Assembly (NCBI GenBank): GCA_022820995.1
Contig: JAJEEM010000057.1
Location: forward strand, 106,875-170,874
Reading direction: 5' to 3'
Length of the DNA: 64,000 nucleotides
Source: Gemmatimonadota bacterium
Lineage (GTDB): Bacteria; Gemmatimonadota; Gemmatimonadetes; Palauibacterales; Palauibacteraceae
The position numbers and the translations under genes are program-made. Positions 1 through 8,324 of this stretch are shown here, piece after piece (position 1 is the stretch's first letter; the number at the start of each line of letters is the position of its first letter). The notes beneath the pieces are model-generated. The model saw only the letters and a program-made list of their open reading frames with translations. It ran no database searches and was not told where the DNA came from.

Positions 1-423
1 GACATCAAGCTGGAAGCGGCGATGAACCGCTTCGCGGGGGCCTTCCTTGTCCCGGGCCAACATCTCCTTGAGGAAGCCGGTGAAGGACGTCGCCGGATCA
101 CCTACTACGAGATCATCCGCCTCAAGCACATGTACGGCGTGTCAGCGGCAGCCATGCTGGTACGCCTCGGCCAGGTCGGCGTGCTGTCTCGTGCCGCGGT
201 CCAGCGCGCGTTTCGAACCTTCGCCCGCTCCTGGCGTAAATCGGAACCGGAACCCCTTGATGGCAACCAGGGGTTCGCCGCGTTCGAGAAGCCCCAGCGC
301 TTCAAGAGCCTTGTCTGGCGGGCGGTCGGCGAAGAGCTGATTTCACCGGTCCGGGCGGCCACTCTCCTCAACGAATCCCTCGACACGGTCGAGCGGCAGA
401 TCACCGGTCCAGCCAATCAGTGA
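1..423 (+). CDS. ImmA/IrrE-like (COG2856) peptidase, C-terminal part; antitoxin side of a TA pair
   Basis: The reading frame is open from base 1, so the N-terminus (probably an Xre-type HTH and the HExxH zinc motif) lies outside the window. The visible start of the frame, with the motif NRFAGAFLVP, is the helix that typically follows the zinc site in COG2856 proteins. It continues into a helical region (YYEIIRLKHMYGVSAAAMLV) that is also typical of that family. The stop TGA overlaps the GTG start of the PIN protein downstream (GTGA), so the two are translationally coupled. COG2856-PIN pairs are a known class of toxin-antitoxin locus, in which this protein is the antitoxin or regulator. The family is assigned from residue pattern only. 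Confidence 0.65.
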   Translation, partial: DIKLEAAMNRFAGAFLVPGQHLLEEAGEGRRRITYYEIIRLKHMYGVSAAAMLVRLGQVGVLSRAAVQRAFRTFARSWRKSEPEPLDGNQGFAAFEKPQRFKSLVWRAVGEELISPVRAATLLNESLDTVERQITGPANQ

Positions 424-920
424 CACGTGTCATTGTCAACGACGCTTCCTGCCTGATCGACCTCCGTAAGGGGGCGTTGTTGGAAGTCCTTCACAGGCTG
501 CCCTACCGACTGGTGATCCCGCTGCCGGTACGTGCTTCGGAAGTCCTCCGCTTCTCCGACGAGCAATGGCGACAACTCGACGAGCACGGCCTGGTCACTC
601 ACGACCTTGCACCCGCCGAGGTTGCGCAAGCTTTCGAGTTCAAGCGACGCCACCGTGCGCTGTCCGCAAACGACTGCTTCTGTCTCGTAACCGCGCTCAC
701 CAACCGAGGAATCCTGCTAACGGGCGACAGGCTCCTTCGCCAAGTCGCGGACGAGAATGGACTGAACGTTCACGGCGTGCTTTGGGTGATCGACGAATTG
801 GCCGCGTCCGGGGTTTGCGGCACATCCCTGCTGGTCGACGCACTGCGGGTCTGGCAGTCCGACCGCACCGTCTTCCTCCCTCAACACGAGATCTCCAAGC
901 GGCTCAATTCACTCGCCTGA
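420..920 (+). CDS. PIN-domain ribonuclease, likely toxin coupled to the ImmA-like protein
   Basis: A 166-residue protein with a PIN-like layout. It has an N-terminal hydrophobic strand ending in an acidic residue (VIVNDASCLIDL), a central helix region ending in SANDCFCLVTAL with the second acidic residue, and TGDRLLRQVA as the third acidic position. The spacing fits the DUF3368/PIN group rather than VapC proper. GTG at 420 overlaps the upstream stop by 4 nt, so expression depends on the preceding gene. It would be expected to cut RNA when freed from its partner. The substrate cannot be read from the sequence. Confidence 0.7.
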   Translation: MTRVIVNDASCLIDLRKGALLEVLHRLPYRLVIPLPVRASEVLRFSDEQWRQLDEHGLVTHDLAPAEVAQAFEFKRRHRALSANDCFCLVTALTNRGILLTGDRLLRQVADENGLNVHGVLWVIDELAASGVCGTSLLVDALRVWQSDRTVFLPQHEISKRLNSLA

Positions 921-947
921 CGGCTCTGACGACGGGAGGGCCCCCGG

Positions 948-1382
948 TCAGATGCGCTGGTGGTCGGCGCGCCAGTCCTCCACGGCCTCCTTGATACCCT
1001 TCCGGCTCGTCAGCTCCCCCTCGAGGACCCGGCGCACCAATCCGGCCAGTTCCGCGTCCGACGCGAAGCGCAGAGCGATGAGCTGGTCCGTCGTCAGCTG
1101 CCCGATTTCGCCCTTCAGCTCGTCCGGCAGCGTCCTTTCCAGGCGGAGGCGCTCCTCCAGGCGGATCACCCGGTCCTGAACGCCCAGTGAGAAGCGCCGC
1201 GCAAGAGGAAGGCCTATCGCCGTACAGGCGGCGACCACGAACAGCGCCAGCGTCTCCGCGCTGTAATCCACGACGACCCGGTATCCGACGCCTACCGTAG
1301 CCGCCAGGGAGAGAATGGACGCTGCGATGAACAGCAGCGGAGGGCGCCTGGCGTGGTTCGCGTAGCTCTGCGGCTCGGCCAT
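948..1382 (-). CDS. DUF6526-like small membrane protein
   Basis: A 144-residue protein beginning MAEPQSYANHARRPPLLF, which resembles the N-terminal signature of the DUF6526 family (a 'QNYANH' type motif before the first helix). Two hydrophobic segments (about residues 15-35 and 42-60) are followed by an amphipathic, charged cytoplasmic tail of about 80 residues (QDRVIRLEERLRLERTLP). It sits alone, convergent with the PIN gene and divergent from the amidohydrolase. Function is unknown. Confidence 0.65.
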   Translation of the reverse strand: MAEPQSYANHARRPPLLFIAASILSLAATVGVGYRVVVDYSAETLALFVVAACTAIGLPLARRFSLGVQDRVIRLEERLRLERTLPDELKGEIGQLTTDQLIALRFASDAELAGLVRRVLEGELTSRKGIKEAVEDWRADHQRI

Positions 1383-1527
1383 TGCAAATTCCGGGTTCTG
1401 GGGGGCGTGTCACGGGCGAGAGTAATGCGCGGTCGGGTGACGCCGGCGCAAGCCGGGATCCGCTGGCGATCCGTCGAGCGGCCGGGCTATGGTGTCCATC
1501 AGCGCCGCCTGCCACCCGGAGGACCCC

Positions 1528-2988
1528 ATGGCCGCCTCGAGAGACTTCGCCGCCCACCCCCTCCACACCGCGGCCGCCGTGCTCCTCGCGACGCTCGCCG
1601 CAGGCGGTCCGGTCGAGGCCGCCACGGCCACCCAGGAGATCCTCATCCGCGGGGGCACCGTCGTCACCTCGGAGAGGCGATTCGACGCGGACGTGCGGGT
1701 GCGGGACGGGACCATCGTCGAGATCGGGACCGGATTGGCCGCGGGGGCCGGCGCCCGCGCGATCGACGCCAGCGGGCTGCTCGTCATGCCGGGCGGCGTG
1801 GATCCGCACGTCCACCTGGGGGGACGCACCCGCGACGACTACCGCACCGGGTCGCAGGCGGCGCTCGCGGGAGGCATCACCACCATCTCGAACTTCGCCT
1901 TTCCCGCCGGAGAGCAGAACCTCGCGCAAGCCATCGAGCGCGAGGCGGCGCTCATCCGTGAGCACGCGATCGCGGACGTCATCCTGCACGCGGGCATCAC
2001 CCCCCGAACCGAGCCGGCCGAGATGGCCACCCTCGGCGCCGAAACCGGCCAGACCAGCACCAAGATCTTCATGGTGCGGACCACGTTCGACGCCGCGGTG
2101 CCCGACCACATGGCGACGATGGCCGAGGCGGGGCGCGCCGGCGTCCTGACGATGGTGCACTGCGAGGACTGGCCCATCCTGGCCCACGCGATCGCCGAAC
2201 TGACGGCCGCCGAGCGCACCTCGCTCGAGTACTTTCCGGACAGCCGGCCCGTGCTCGCCGAAGTCGTCGCCTGCCAGCGCGCGGTCGCCATGGCCGAGGC
2301 CACCGGGGCGCCCATCTACGCGGTTCACGTCTCCTCCGAAGGCGCGCTGCGCGTGCTGCGGGAGGCCCGGGACCGGGGGCTCGACGTCTTCGTCGAAACC
2401 CGCCCCATCTACCTCCACTTCACCCGCGAGCGCTTCGAGGGCCCCGACCGCGGGCTCTACGTGGGACAGCCGCCGCTTCGCGAACAGGGCGATCAGGACG
2501 CCCTGTGGGCGGGCATCGCCGGCGGATCCGTGCACGTCCTCGCCACGGACCACGTCGCGTATCGCCGCGAAGAGAAGATGGACCCGTCGCAGACCATCTC
2601 CAGTCACCGGGCCGGCCTGAGCAACCTCCAGGTGGTGCGGCCGATGCTCTGGTCCGAGGGCGTCGTCCGGGGACGCATCTCCGAGGAGCGCTTCGTGGCG
2701 GTGACCTCGACCAACGCCGCCAGGCTCTTCGGCCTCTACCCGCGCAAGGGCACGATCGCCGTGGGCTCGGACGCCGACATCGTCCTCTGGGATCCGGACG
2801 AAACGCGCACCATCCGCGACGAGGACATGTTCTCCGGCGCCGGCTTCTCAGTCTACTCCGGGTGGGAAGTCACAGGCTGGCCCGTGATCACGCTCCGCCG
2901 CGGCGAAGTGGTGTACGAGAACGGCGAGATCCTGGCGGATCCGGGCACCGGTGAACTCCTCCGCCGCGGGAGATGGCAGACCCCGTAG
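1528..2988 (+). CDS. Exported dihydropyrimidinase/dihydroorotase-like cyclic amidohydrolase
   Basis: A 486-residue metal-dependent amidohydrolase of the dihydropyrimidinase/hydantoinase/dihydroorotase branch. The binuclear metal centre is visible: DPHVHLGG (HxH), TSTKIFM (candidate carboxylated Lys), MVHCEDW (His), YAVHVSS (His) and LATDHVAY (Asp). The ATG at 1528 is preceded by GGAGGA with good spacing. The earlier in-frame start at 1489 has no such site. The chosen start opens with a Sec-type signal (HTAAAVLLATLAAGGPVEA), so the enzyme is predicted to be exported, which is unusual for a family normally found in the cytoplasm. The natural substrate (hydantoin, dihydropyrimidine or another cyclic amide) cannot be told from sequence. 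Confidence 0.85.
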   Translation: MAASRDFAAHPLHTAAAVLLATLAAGGPVEAATATQEILIRGGTVVTSERRFDADVRVRDGTIVEIGTGLAAGAGARAIDASGLLVMPGGVDPHVHLGGRTRDDYRTGSQAALAGGITTISNFAFPAGEQNLAQAIEREAALIREHAIADVILHAGITPRTEPAEMATLGAETGQTSTKIFMVRTTFDAAVPDHMATMAEAGRAGVLTMVHCEDWPILAHAIAELTAAERTSLEYFPDSRPVLAEVVACQRAVAMAEATGAPIYAVHVSSEGALRVLREARDRGLDVFVETRPIYLHFTRERFEGPDRGLYVGQPPLREQGDQDALWAGIAGGSVHVLATDHVAYRREEKMDPSQTISSHRAGLSNLQVVRPMLWSEGVVRGRISEERFVAVTSTNAARLFGLYPRKGTIAVGSDADIVLWDPDETRTIRDEDMFSGAGFSVYSGWEVTGWPVITLRRGEVVYENGEILADPGTGELLRRGRWQTP

Positions 2989-3025
2989 CTCCCGACCCGA
3001 GGGCGTCCTGGACAACTCCTCCGCG

Positions 3026-3739
3026 TCACTTGATGATTGCCTCGGCCCGAGCCCGGAAACCGGCTACACCCCTGTCGAGCAGTTCCGGCAGCGGTGAGTG
3101 TTCCTCCAGGGTCGTCGCCAGATCAGGGTTGATCCAGGCTATGACGTCGAGGATCTCCCGATGGTATCGGTCGAGCCGCCGGTCCCAAACGGCCTCGTGG
3201 TGAGACACGCGATTACGCAGGTCGCGGAGCGGATCGAGGGCGTGGAAAATCTGGCTGCGTGTGCCTTGGCCTTTTGGTAGATGCGGGAATCCCCTCGTCG
3301 CCAGTTCGGGCCACAGGCGCGGCCCGCCTGCGCGGCCCTGCTCGTATGGCGTCCTGCACAGGCTCACCCAGAAACCAAACCCCAGAACCGAGACACGCCG
3401 GCCCTCGGTCATCGGACGGCGTCGCTTAACGATCGTCGCTTTCGCCTTCTCGACGGCGTCACGCTCGCGGTCGGCAAGCAGTGAAGGTCGAGCATCGAGC
3501 CAACACGGAACCTTGTCGAAACTGAGCTTGGTCTCGTCTACGATCCTCCTGGAGATGTCGAAGAGGCGGTTCCGGACGGTAATCTCAAGCGTATGAAGCG
3601 CCGGCTGGAGGGCGCTGCACAGCGCCAGATTCCACAGATATCTGGCCACGCGGTCGACTTCGTCGGTGTCGTCAGGTAGGGCGTAGGCATTCAGCCGCTC
3701 CGCTGAGAGCGCACTTCGAAGGCCTTCAATGGGTAGCAT
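3026..3739 (-). CDS. Abi-like (Abi_2/AbiD-F) HEPN-domain protein
   Basis: A 237-residue protein with the layout of Abi_2-type abortive-infection proteins. It has an N-terminal segment (EGLRSALSAERLNAYALP), a long helical core (LEITVRNRLFDI) and a C-terminal HEPN-type RNase motif in LRDLRNRVSHHE, which fits R-x4-6-H. ATG at 3739 is chosen because the family's homologous segment begins here and GGAG lies about 6 nt upstream. The much longer open frame upstream on this strand is antisense to the SLC13 gene. The family is linked to phage-induced abortive infection in Lactococcus. It stands alone here, so no partner can be named. Confidence 0.75.
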   Translation of the reverse strand: MLPIEGLRSALSAERLNAYALPDDTDEVDRVARYLWNLALCSALQPALHTLEITVRNRLFDISRRIVDETKLSFDKVPCWLDARPSLLADRERDAVEKAKATIVKRRRPMTEGRRVSVLGFGFWVSLCRTPYEQGRAGGPRLWPELATRGFPHLPKGQGTRSQIFHALDPLRDLRNRVSHHEAVWDRRLDRYHREILDVIAWINPDLATTLEEHSPLPELLDRGVAGFRARAEAIIK

Positions 3740-3853
3740 TAGCAACTCCGCAGGTTGCGGTTTGGATGAGACTTGACGATGTTCCAAGCGTAATTCCTCA
3801 GGTCGTCCTCTACTGCAAAAGGCCTTCGGGTGCAGCAAGACGCTGGGGTAAGG

Positions 3854-3880
3854 GCCCCGAGGGCGTTTCGTCCTCGGGGC
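3854..3880. terminator. Strong 9-bp hairpin upstream of the SLC13-type gene
   Basis: Perfect inverted repeat GCCCCGAGG (3854-3862) and CCTCGGGGC (3872-3880) with a 9-nt loop, followed by TCTT on the plus strand. It lies between the divergent Abi and SLC13-type genes, 48 nt before the GTG start. It could be an attenuator or terminator-like element in the SLC13 leader, or the relic of a terminator left by rearrangement. There is no long T tract, so intrinsic termination is uncertain. Confidence 0.4.
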
Positions 3881-3928
3881 TCTTGCGTTCCGGGAACCGC
3901 TCAATCCGAACGAGAGGCGGAGCACGGG

Positions 3929-6286
3929 GTGAATTTCGAGGTTTTCGTCGTCGGGGGGATTCTCGCGGTCGCGGTCGTCCTCTTCGTCACCGAGCGGATC
4001 CGGGTGGATCTGGTCGCGTTGATGGTGATGCTGGGACTCGTGGTGACCGGCATCCTCGAGGGCGAGCAGGCGGTCATGGGCTTCGCCAACGAGGCGGTCA
4101 TCACGATCGCCTCGGTTCTGGTCCTGAGCGGCGCGCTCATGCGGACCGGGGTGGCTCATTTCATCGGCCAGCGCGTTCTGGCAGCATCGGGCGATGGCGT
4201 CGGCCGCCTCGTCGCGGTGATGATGGCCACGGTGGGTCTCCTGTCGGGCATCATGAACGACATCGGGATCACGGCCCTCATGCTGCCGGTCGTACTGGAC
4301 ATGGCCCGCCGCACGGGGACGCCGCCGTCCAAGCTGCTCATGCCCCTCGCCTTCGGATCCCTGCTCGGCGGGATGACGACCCTGATCGGAACGGCGCCGA
4401 ACATCCTCGTGAACGGGGCGCTGCAGGACGCCGGGTTCGAGCCGTTCGGGATGTTCTCGTTCACGCCCGTCGGGCTGACCGCGCTCGCGGTCGGAGTCGT
4501 CTACATGACCTTCCTGGGCCGGCGGCTGTTTCCGGACCGGGATCCGAAGAAGGAATCGACGCCCGCGGACCTGGGGGGACTCTACGACCTGCGTGGCCTG
4601 ATCGGCATGCTGAGAGCCCCCGACGATTCGACCCTCGCGGGCAGGACGCTGCAGGAAAGCCGGCTGGGCCAGGCCCTGGGCCTCAACGTGGTCGCCGTGC
4701 AGCGAAGCGGGGAGATGATCCTCGCTCCCGGGACCGACTTCGTTCTGAGCGGGGGAGATGAACTGGTCGTCGAAGGCACCCTCGAGCGGTTCGAAGCCCT
4801 GCGCGCATGGAAGCACCTGGAGATCGAGTCGCGGGACCGAACGCTGGAGCGGATCGCCGACGCCTCCATCGAGGTGGCGGAACTGGAGTTGGCGGAAGAT
4901 TCCCCCCTGATCGGGCAGACGGTTCGAGAGGCGGATCTGCGCCGGACCCGTGGCCTGCACGTGCTCGCGATTCTGCGGGGCGATCGGGCGCATCGCACGG
5001 GATTGCGGCTGATGACGCTCGCTCCGGGGGACCGCCTGGTGGTGGCGACGAAGAGCGGGCGCCTCGCCGCGCTCGGTGAGGACCGGACCTTCGGAGCCGT
5101 CGATTCCGTGCCGGCTGGAGACCTGCTTCCCCGCTACCGGCTGGAGCGCCGGATTCAGAGCGTCAGAATCTCGGAAGAGTCGCTGCTCGCCGGTCAGTTG
5201 CTCGCGGAAACCCGGCTGGCCGATGCCTTCGGCTTGACGGTGGTGGGGATCCTGCGGGCCGATGAAGAGCTTCTCATGCCGGATCCGGACACGAAACTCG
5301 AGGGAGGGGACGTCCTCCTGCTCCGCGGACGGTTCGGGGATCTCGAGATTCTGGGGGGGCTCCAGGGATTGACGGTGGGCGACAACCGTCCCCTGGACTT
5401 CAGCCGGCTGGAGTCCGACACCGTCGGCCTGGCGGAGGCTTCGCTTTCTCCTCGCACGACATTCGCGGGAAAGACGATCGCGGAACTCAAGTTCCGGAAG
5501 AACTACGGTGTTTCCATCCTTGCGATATGGCGGAACGGAAAGATCTACCGGAGCGGGCTCCCGCGAATGGAACTGCTCCCGGGCGATGCGTTCCTGCTCT
5601 ACGGCGACAGGAACAAGCTCGCGCTCCTGGTGGAACACCCGGACTTCCTCGTCATGACCGAGGGGGCGGCGGAGGTGGTGCGAGGCCGGAAGGCTCCGGT
5701 CAGCGCCGTCATCATGGCGGGCGTCCTGGCTTCGGTGGTCTCGGGCCTTCTGCCGATCTTCATCGCGGCGCCGATCGGAGCGGTTGCGATGGTGCTGACG
5801 GGGTGCCTCAACATCGAAGAGGCCTATCGGTGCATCGAGTTGAAGGCGGTGGTCCTGATCGCGGGGATGCTGAGCCTGGGACTGGCGATGCAGGAGTCCG
5901 GGACGGCCGCGCTGGTGGCCGAAGCGGTGCTGGGATCTCTCGCGGACTTCGGTCCCCTGGCGGTGGTGGCGGGACTCTTCCTGATCACCGCGCTGTCCGC
6001 TCAAATGATGCCGACGGCGGCGGTGGCGGTCCTCATGTCACCCATTGCACTCAGCACGGCCACGAGTGAAGGACTCTCGCCCCAGGCGCTGATGATGACG
6101 GTGGCGGTGGCGAGTTCCTGCGCCTTCATGAGCCCGGTGGGACACCCGGTGAATCTGCTGGTGATGGGTTTCGGCGGATACCGATTCGTCGATTTCATCA
6201 AGGCGGGATTCCCGCTCCTGGTCCTCGTCATGGCCGTGGTCATGACCGTCCTCCCACTCGTGTGGCCGCTCGTGCCGCCAGGCTGA
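3929..6286 (+). CDS. DASS/SLC13-type anion permease with four RCK_C (TrkA-C) domains
   Basis: A 785-residue inner-membrane permease of the divalent-anion/ion-transporter (SLC13/CitM) type. The N-terminal membrane half (to about residue 205) carries the SGIMNDIGITALMLPV hairpin and GTAPNILVNG. The C-terminal half (about 595-785) repeats the fold with AQMMPTAAVAVLMSP and SPVGHPVNLLVMG. Between them lie four successive RCK_C-like repeats, beginning near STLAGRTL, SPLIGQTV, SLLAGQLL and TTFAGKTI. Two such domains is the more common number in the family. GTG at 3929 follows AGGCGGAG at suitable spacing and starts just before the first helix. Substrate is unknown; sulfate or dicarboxylates are the usual options. 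RCK_C domains suggest ligand gating from the cytoplasm. Confidence 0.85.
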   Translation: MNFEVFVVGGILAVAVVLFVTERIRVDLVALMVMLGLVVTGILEGEQAVMGFANEAVITIASVLVLSGALMRTGVAHFIGQRVLAASGDGVGRLVAVMMATVGLLSGIMNDIGITALMLPVVLDMARRTGTPPSKLLMPLAFGSLLGGMTTLIGTAPNILVNGALQDAGFEPFGMFSFTPVGLTALAVGVVYMTFLGRRLFPDRDPKKESTPADLGGLYDLRGLIGMLRAPDDSTLAGRTLQESRLGQALGLNVVAVQRSGEMILAPGTDFVLSGGDELVVEGTLERFEALRAWKHLEIESRDRTLERIADASIEVAELELAEDSPLIGQTVREADLRRTRGLHVLAILRGDRAHRTGLRLMTLAPGDRLVVATKSGRLAALGEDRTFGAVDSVPAGDLLPRYRLERRIQSVRISEESLLAGQLLAETRLADAFGLTVVGILRADEELLMPDPDTKLEGGDVLLLRGRFGDLEILGGLQGLTVGDNRPLDFSRLESDTVGLAEASLSPRTTFAGKTIAELKFRKNYGVSILAIWRNGKIYRSGLPRMELLPGDAFLLYGDRNKLALLVEHPDFLVMTEGAAEVVRGRKAPVSAVIMAGVLASVVSGLLPIFIAAPIGAVAMVLTGCLNIEEAYRCIELKAVVLIAGMLSLGLAMQESGTAALVAEAVLGSLADFGPLAVVAGLFLITALSAQMMPTAAVAVLMSPIALSTATSEGLSPQALMMTVAVASSCAFMSPVGHPVNLLVMGFGGYRFVDFIKAGFPLLVLVMAVVMTVLPLVWPLVPPG

Positions 6287-6371
6287 AGCCGCGCACTCTC
6301 CGAACGTTCTGATACGGTGAAGACCGCCACCTGAAGCGTTGACCTCGGCGACGCCGGGTGTCAGGTGAATT

Positions 6372-6399
6372 CCGTACCTGTACAGCCGTACTTGTACAG
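6372..6399. repeat. Tandem 14-bp direct repeat at a convergent gene junction
   Basis: Two adjacent copies of CCGTACYTGTACAG (6372-6385 and 6386-6399) differ at one base. They sit immediately before the stop codon of the NYN gene on the opposite strand, in the short space between convergent genes. Each copy contains the palindrome TGTACA or near it. No function is evident. Confidence 0.5.
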
Positions 6400-6400
6400 T

Positions 6401-7030
6401 TTACCCGATCACTCTGTCCGAATGGACCTGGAGCTTTGCTTCCGCATCCATGCCGCCCATCGTATCTACATAAACTCGAAGTCCCTCCGTACGCGCCAGC
6501 TTGAAAGCGGGAACCATATCCAAGTCACCCGTAATGACGACAACATCACTGACAAGACGTTTTAGCGCGAGCGTAGCAATATCAAGGCCGATGCGCATAT
6601 CAACGCCCTTTTGCACGTAGTTGCGCTTAATCCCGGATCTGTCAAGTTGCACAACAGTGCCCTTGCTTACCTTTTGGACGATCCTGGATTTCACCTTCCA
6701 TCCGCGAAATTTCACTGTCCCACGTCGAACCGCAATATCCTTCTCCCGTTCCAGCTGCTTGATGAATTCGTAACTTTGAAGCGCGCTACCCTTGAAGGGT
6801 GGACCGCCATAAGGATCTGCCGTGTAATAAAAGATGCGATAGAGATAAAATGCACCACCCGGTACGGACGCGAGGTTTTCGAGTTCCAGATTGTTGGCGG
6901 CAGCGTAGTACGCAGTCATGAGGTTGTTGCGGTAAGTGCGGAAATCATCAAGAGTGGGGAAACGGTTCAACCTTTCCGCAGGAGTGAATCGCATATAGTC
7001 ACCATCGATTAAAACCGCTACGCGATTCAT
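6401..7030 (-). CDS. NYN-domain (PIN-like, LabA/DUF88) nuclease
   Basis: A 209-residue protein with the acidic-residue pattern of NYN nucleases: VAVLIDGDYMRF at the N-terminus, YVQKGVDMRIGLDIATLAL in the middle and VVVITGDLDMVPAFKLAR near the C-terminus. These are the standard metal-binding positions of the fold. NYN proteins cut or process RNA and are frequently carried on mobile or defence-associated DNA. The gene is AT-richer than its neighbours (for example 34 of 60 bases G/C at 6481-6540) and uses codons such as AAA, ATA and TTT that are rare in the rest of the window, which suggests recent acquisition. It has no evident partner. Confidence 0.85.
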   Translation of the reverse strand: MNRVAVLIDGDYMRFTPAERLNRFPTLDDFRTYRNNLMTAYYAAANNLELENLASVPGGAFYLYRIFYYTADPYGGPPFKGSALQSYEFIKQLEREKDIAVRRGTVKFRGWKVKSRIVQKVSKGTVVQLDRSGIKRNYVQKGVDMRIGLDIATLALKRLVSDVVVITGDLDMVPAFKLARTEGLRVYVDTMGGMDAEAKLQVHSDRVIG

Positions 7031-7397
7031 TCTTCATCAACCTTAGTGTCTAGATATGAGTTGGCCTCTGCGATGTTTGGCGTAGCCGGATGCTGTACAT
7101 CCAGCCCAACGCAGAGGCCCCTGTAACTCGGTATGGGGGGAAGAAGCTAGCTTCGGGTCGAGCGTCGAGCAACATGTCAACCGCTCTGCTTCTCCCTCAT
7201 GTGATCCACCTTACCCCCCAACCGGTGCGTTGTGTTCCCTTCTCACCTGACGCGGCGCGGACGCCACCTCGATATCTTCGTTCCCTTACCTCGTTTCGTC
7301 ACCTGATCGGCCCCGTGCTGCACACCGCCTGTCCATTCCCACGCTCGGGAGCACTCGGTGGGTGACCCTGAACTCGACTCATGAGGAGAGTGCATAC
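7031..7397. other. Gene-free stretch between NYN nuclease and lipoprotein operon, with a structured inverted repeat
   Basis: I see no convincing gene here. The stretch holds a perfect 10-bp inverted repeat, GGCCTCTGCG (7063-7072) and CGCAGAGGCC (7110-7119). Its 37-nt loop contains a nested GGATG/CATCC stem. The promoter of the plus-strand lipoprotein operon should lie in the right half, and that of the NYN gene in the left half. Confidence 0.5.
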
Positions 7398-8051
7398 ATG
7401 AGAATCCGTCTTGCCCTGCTGGGCCTGCTGACGTCGGTCCTGGCGGGGTGCGCGAGCATTCCGAGCGAGGCGCCGGAGCTGTCGCAGGCCCTCGGCCAGC
7501 GTCTCAGGGTTCTGGAGAACGCCAACATCACGCTCCTGCAGCGGTACTTCGACCTCAAGCGCCGCGAGGTCGACCGCTTCATCGACGAGACGTTCGTGCC
7601 GGAGTTCGCCCGGAACATCTTCAGCAGGCGGGACGTCGCCGCGGAGTGGCGCCGCATCGTCGAGAGCGACGACGAAGCCGAGCGCGTCCGGTTTCTGGTC
7701 GACGCCGGCCCGGCGCTGCAGCTGGAGATCAACCGGATGCGGGTCGAGCTCGTGGCGCCGCTCGATGAGCTGGAGCGTCTCATCCGCCGGAGCATCGAGC
7801 GGGAGTACGACGAGGCGGCGGCGATCAACAACACGCTCACCAGCTTCCTCTGGTCGGCGGCCGAGGTCGCCGGGAACCGCGATCGCTTTCTCGAGGCCGC
7901 GGGCGTGACGGAAGACCGGGTCTACGGGGTGATCGACGGGGTCGACAACGCCGTTTCGAGCCTCCGCGCGGGTGTGGACGACGCCGCCGAGTATCTACGC
8001 AGGATCGAAGCGGCCAAGGCGATCATCACGGGCACGGAACCGAATGAATAG
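7398..8051 (+). CDS. Exported lipoprotein, all-helical, unknown function
   Basis: A 217-residue lipoprotein with a signal peptide (MRIRLALLGLLTSVLAGC) whose lipobox LAGC gives the lipidated Cys. The mature part is charged and predicted helical (for example YFDLKRREVDRFIDETFVPEF and IRRSIEREYDEAAAINN), with a heptad-like tail. ATG at 7398 is preceded by GGAGAG about 8 nt upstream. It is the first gene of a three-gene plus-strand operon: spacing is 10 nt to the 86-residue protein and 2 nt from there to the lipoprotein ureohydrolase. I do not recognise the family. Confidence 0.8.
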   Translation: MRIRLALLGLLTSVLAGCASIPSEAPELSQALGQRLRVLENANITLLQRYFDLKRREVDRFIDETFVPEFARNIFSRRDVAAEWRRIVESDDEAERVRFLVDAGPALQLEINRMRVELVAPLDELERLIRRSIEREYDEAAAINNTLTSFLWSAAEVAGNRDRFLEAAGVTEDRVYGVIDGVDNAVSSLRAGVDDAAEYLRRIEAAKAIITGTEPNE

Positions 8052-8061
8052 GAGAACGAGC

Positions 8062-8322
8062 ATGGGCCTGAACTGGAGTGAGATCGCCGCGGAGGCTGCG
8101 CAGGAGACCGCGCGTGACCTGGCCGGCGACATCTCGTCGCTGACCACGATGACCGATCGCGAGATCAACGAACTCTTCCCGAGCCCCGGTGACAAGCAGC
8201 GGCTGGCGGAGCTGATGGAGATCGTGAACGGCGCCGGCTCGCGCAACGAGAAGATCAACGGCATCGTCGACAACATCGAGGATCTGGCTGGCGTGATCCT
8301 GAAGGTCGTCGCAAAAATGTAG
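8062..8322 (+). CDS. Small helical protein paired with the upstream lipoprotein
   Basis: An 86-residue protein starting MGLNWSEIAAEAAQETARD, with no signal peptide and no Cys. The start at 8062 has AGGAG 8 nt upstream and follows the lipoprotein stop by 10 nt. The composition (acidic, many Ile/Leu/Asn/Glu) suggests a soluble helical bundle. It lies between two lipoprotein genes in one transcript, which suggests a structural or regulatory role for them, but no family is recognised. Confidence 0.75.
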   Translation: MGLNWSEIAAEAAQETARDLAGDISSLTTMTDREINELFPSPGDKQRLAELMEIVNGAGSRNEKINGIVDNIEDLAGVILKVVAKM

Positions 8323-8324
8323 CC

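Noticed and set aside
904..2607. Long minus-strand open frame antisense to the exported amidohydrolase
   Set aside because: Low-complexity Arg/Gly/Asp-rich translation with no motif; the plus-strand gene has a full metal centre, so this is a high-G+C shadow frame.
3740..6004. Upstream extension of the Abi-like frame on the minus strand
   Set aside because: It lies fully opposite the SLC13-type gene and reads as His/Arg/Gln-rich shadow; the Abi homology begins at ATG 3739.
7063..7119. tRNA-like fold
   Set aside because: The outer stem is 10 bp and total length 57 nt, with no T-arm consensus; not a tRNA.
7090..7365. Short plus-strand frame in the NYN/lipoprotein gap
   Set aside because: No ribosome-binding site, no recognisable pattern, and it overlaps the structured repeat; more likely non-coding leader.
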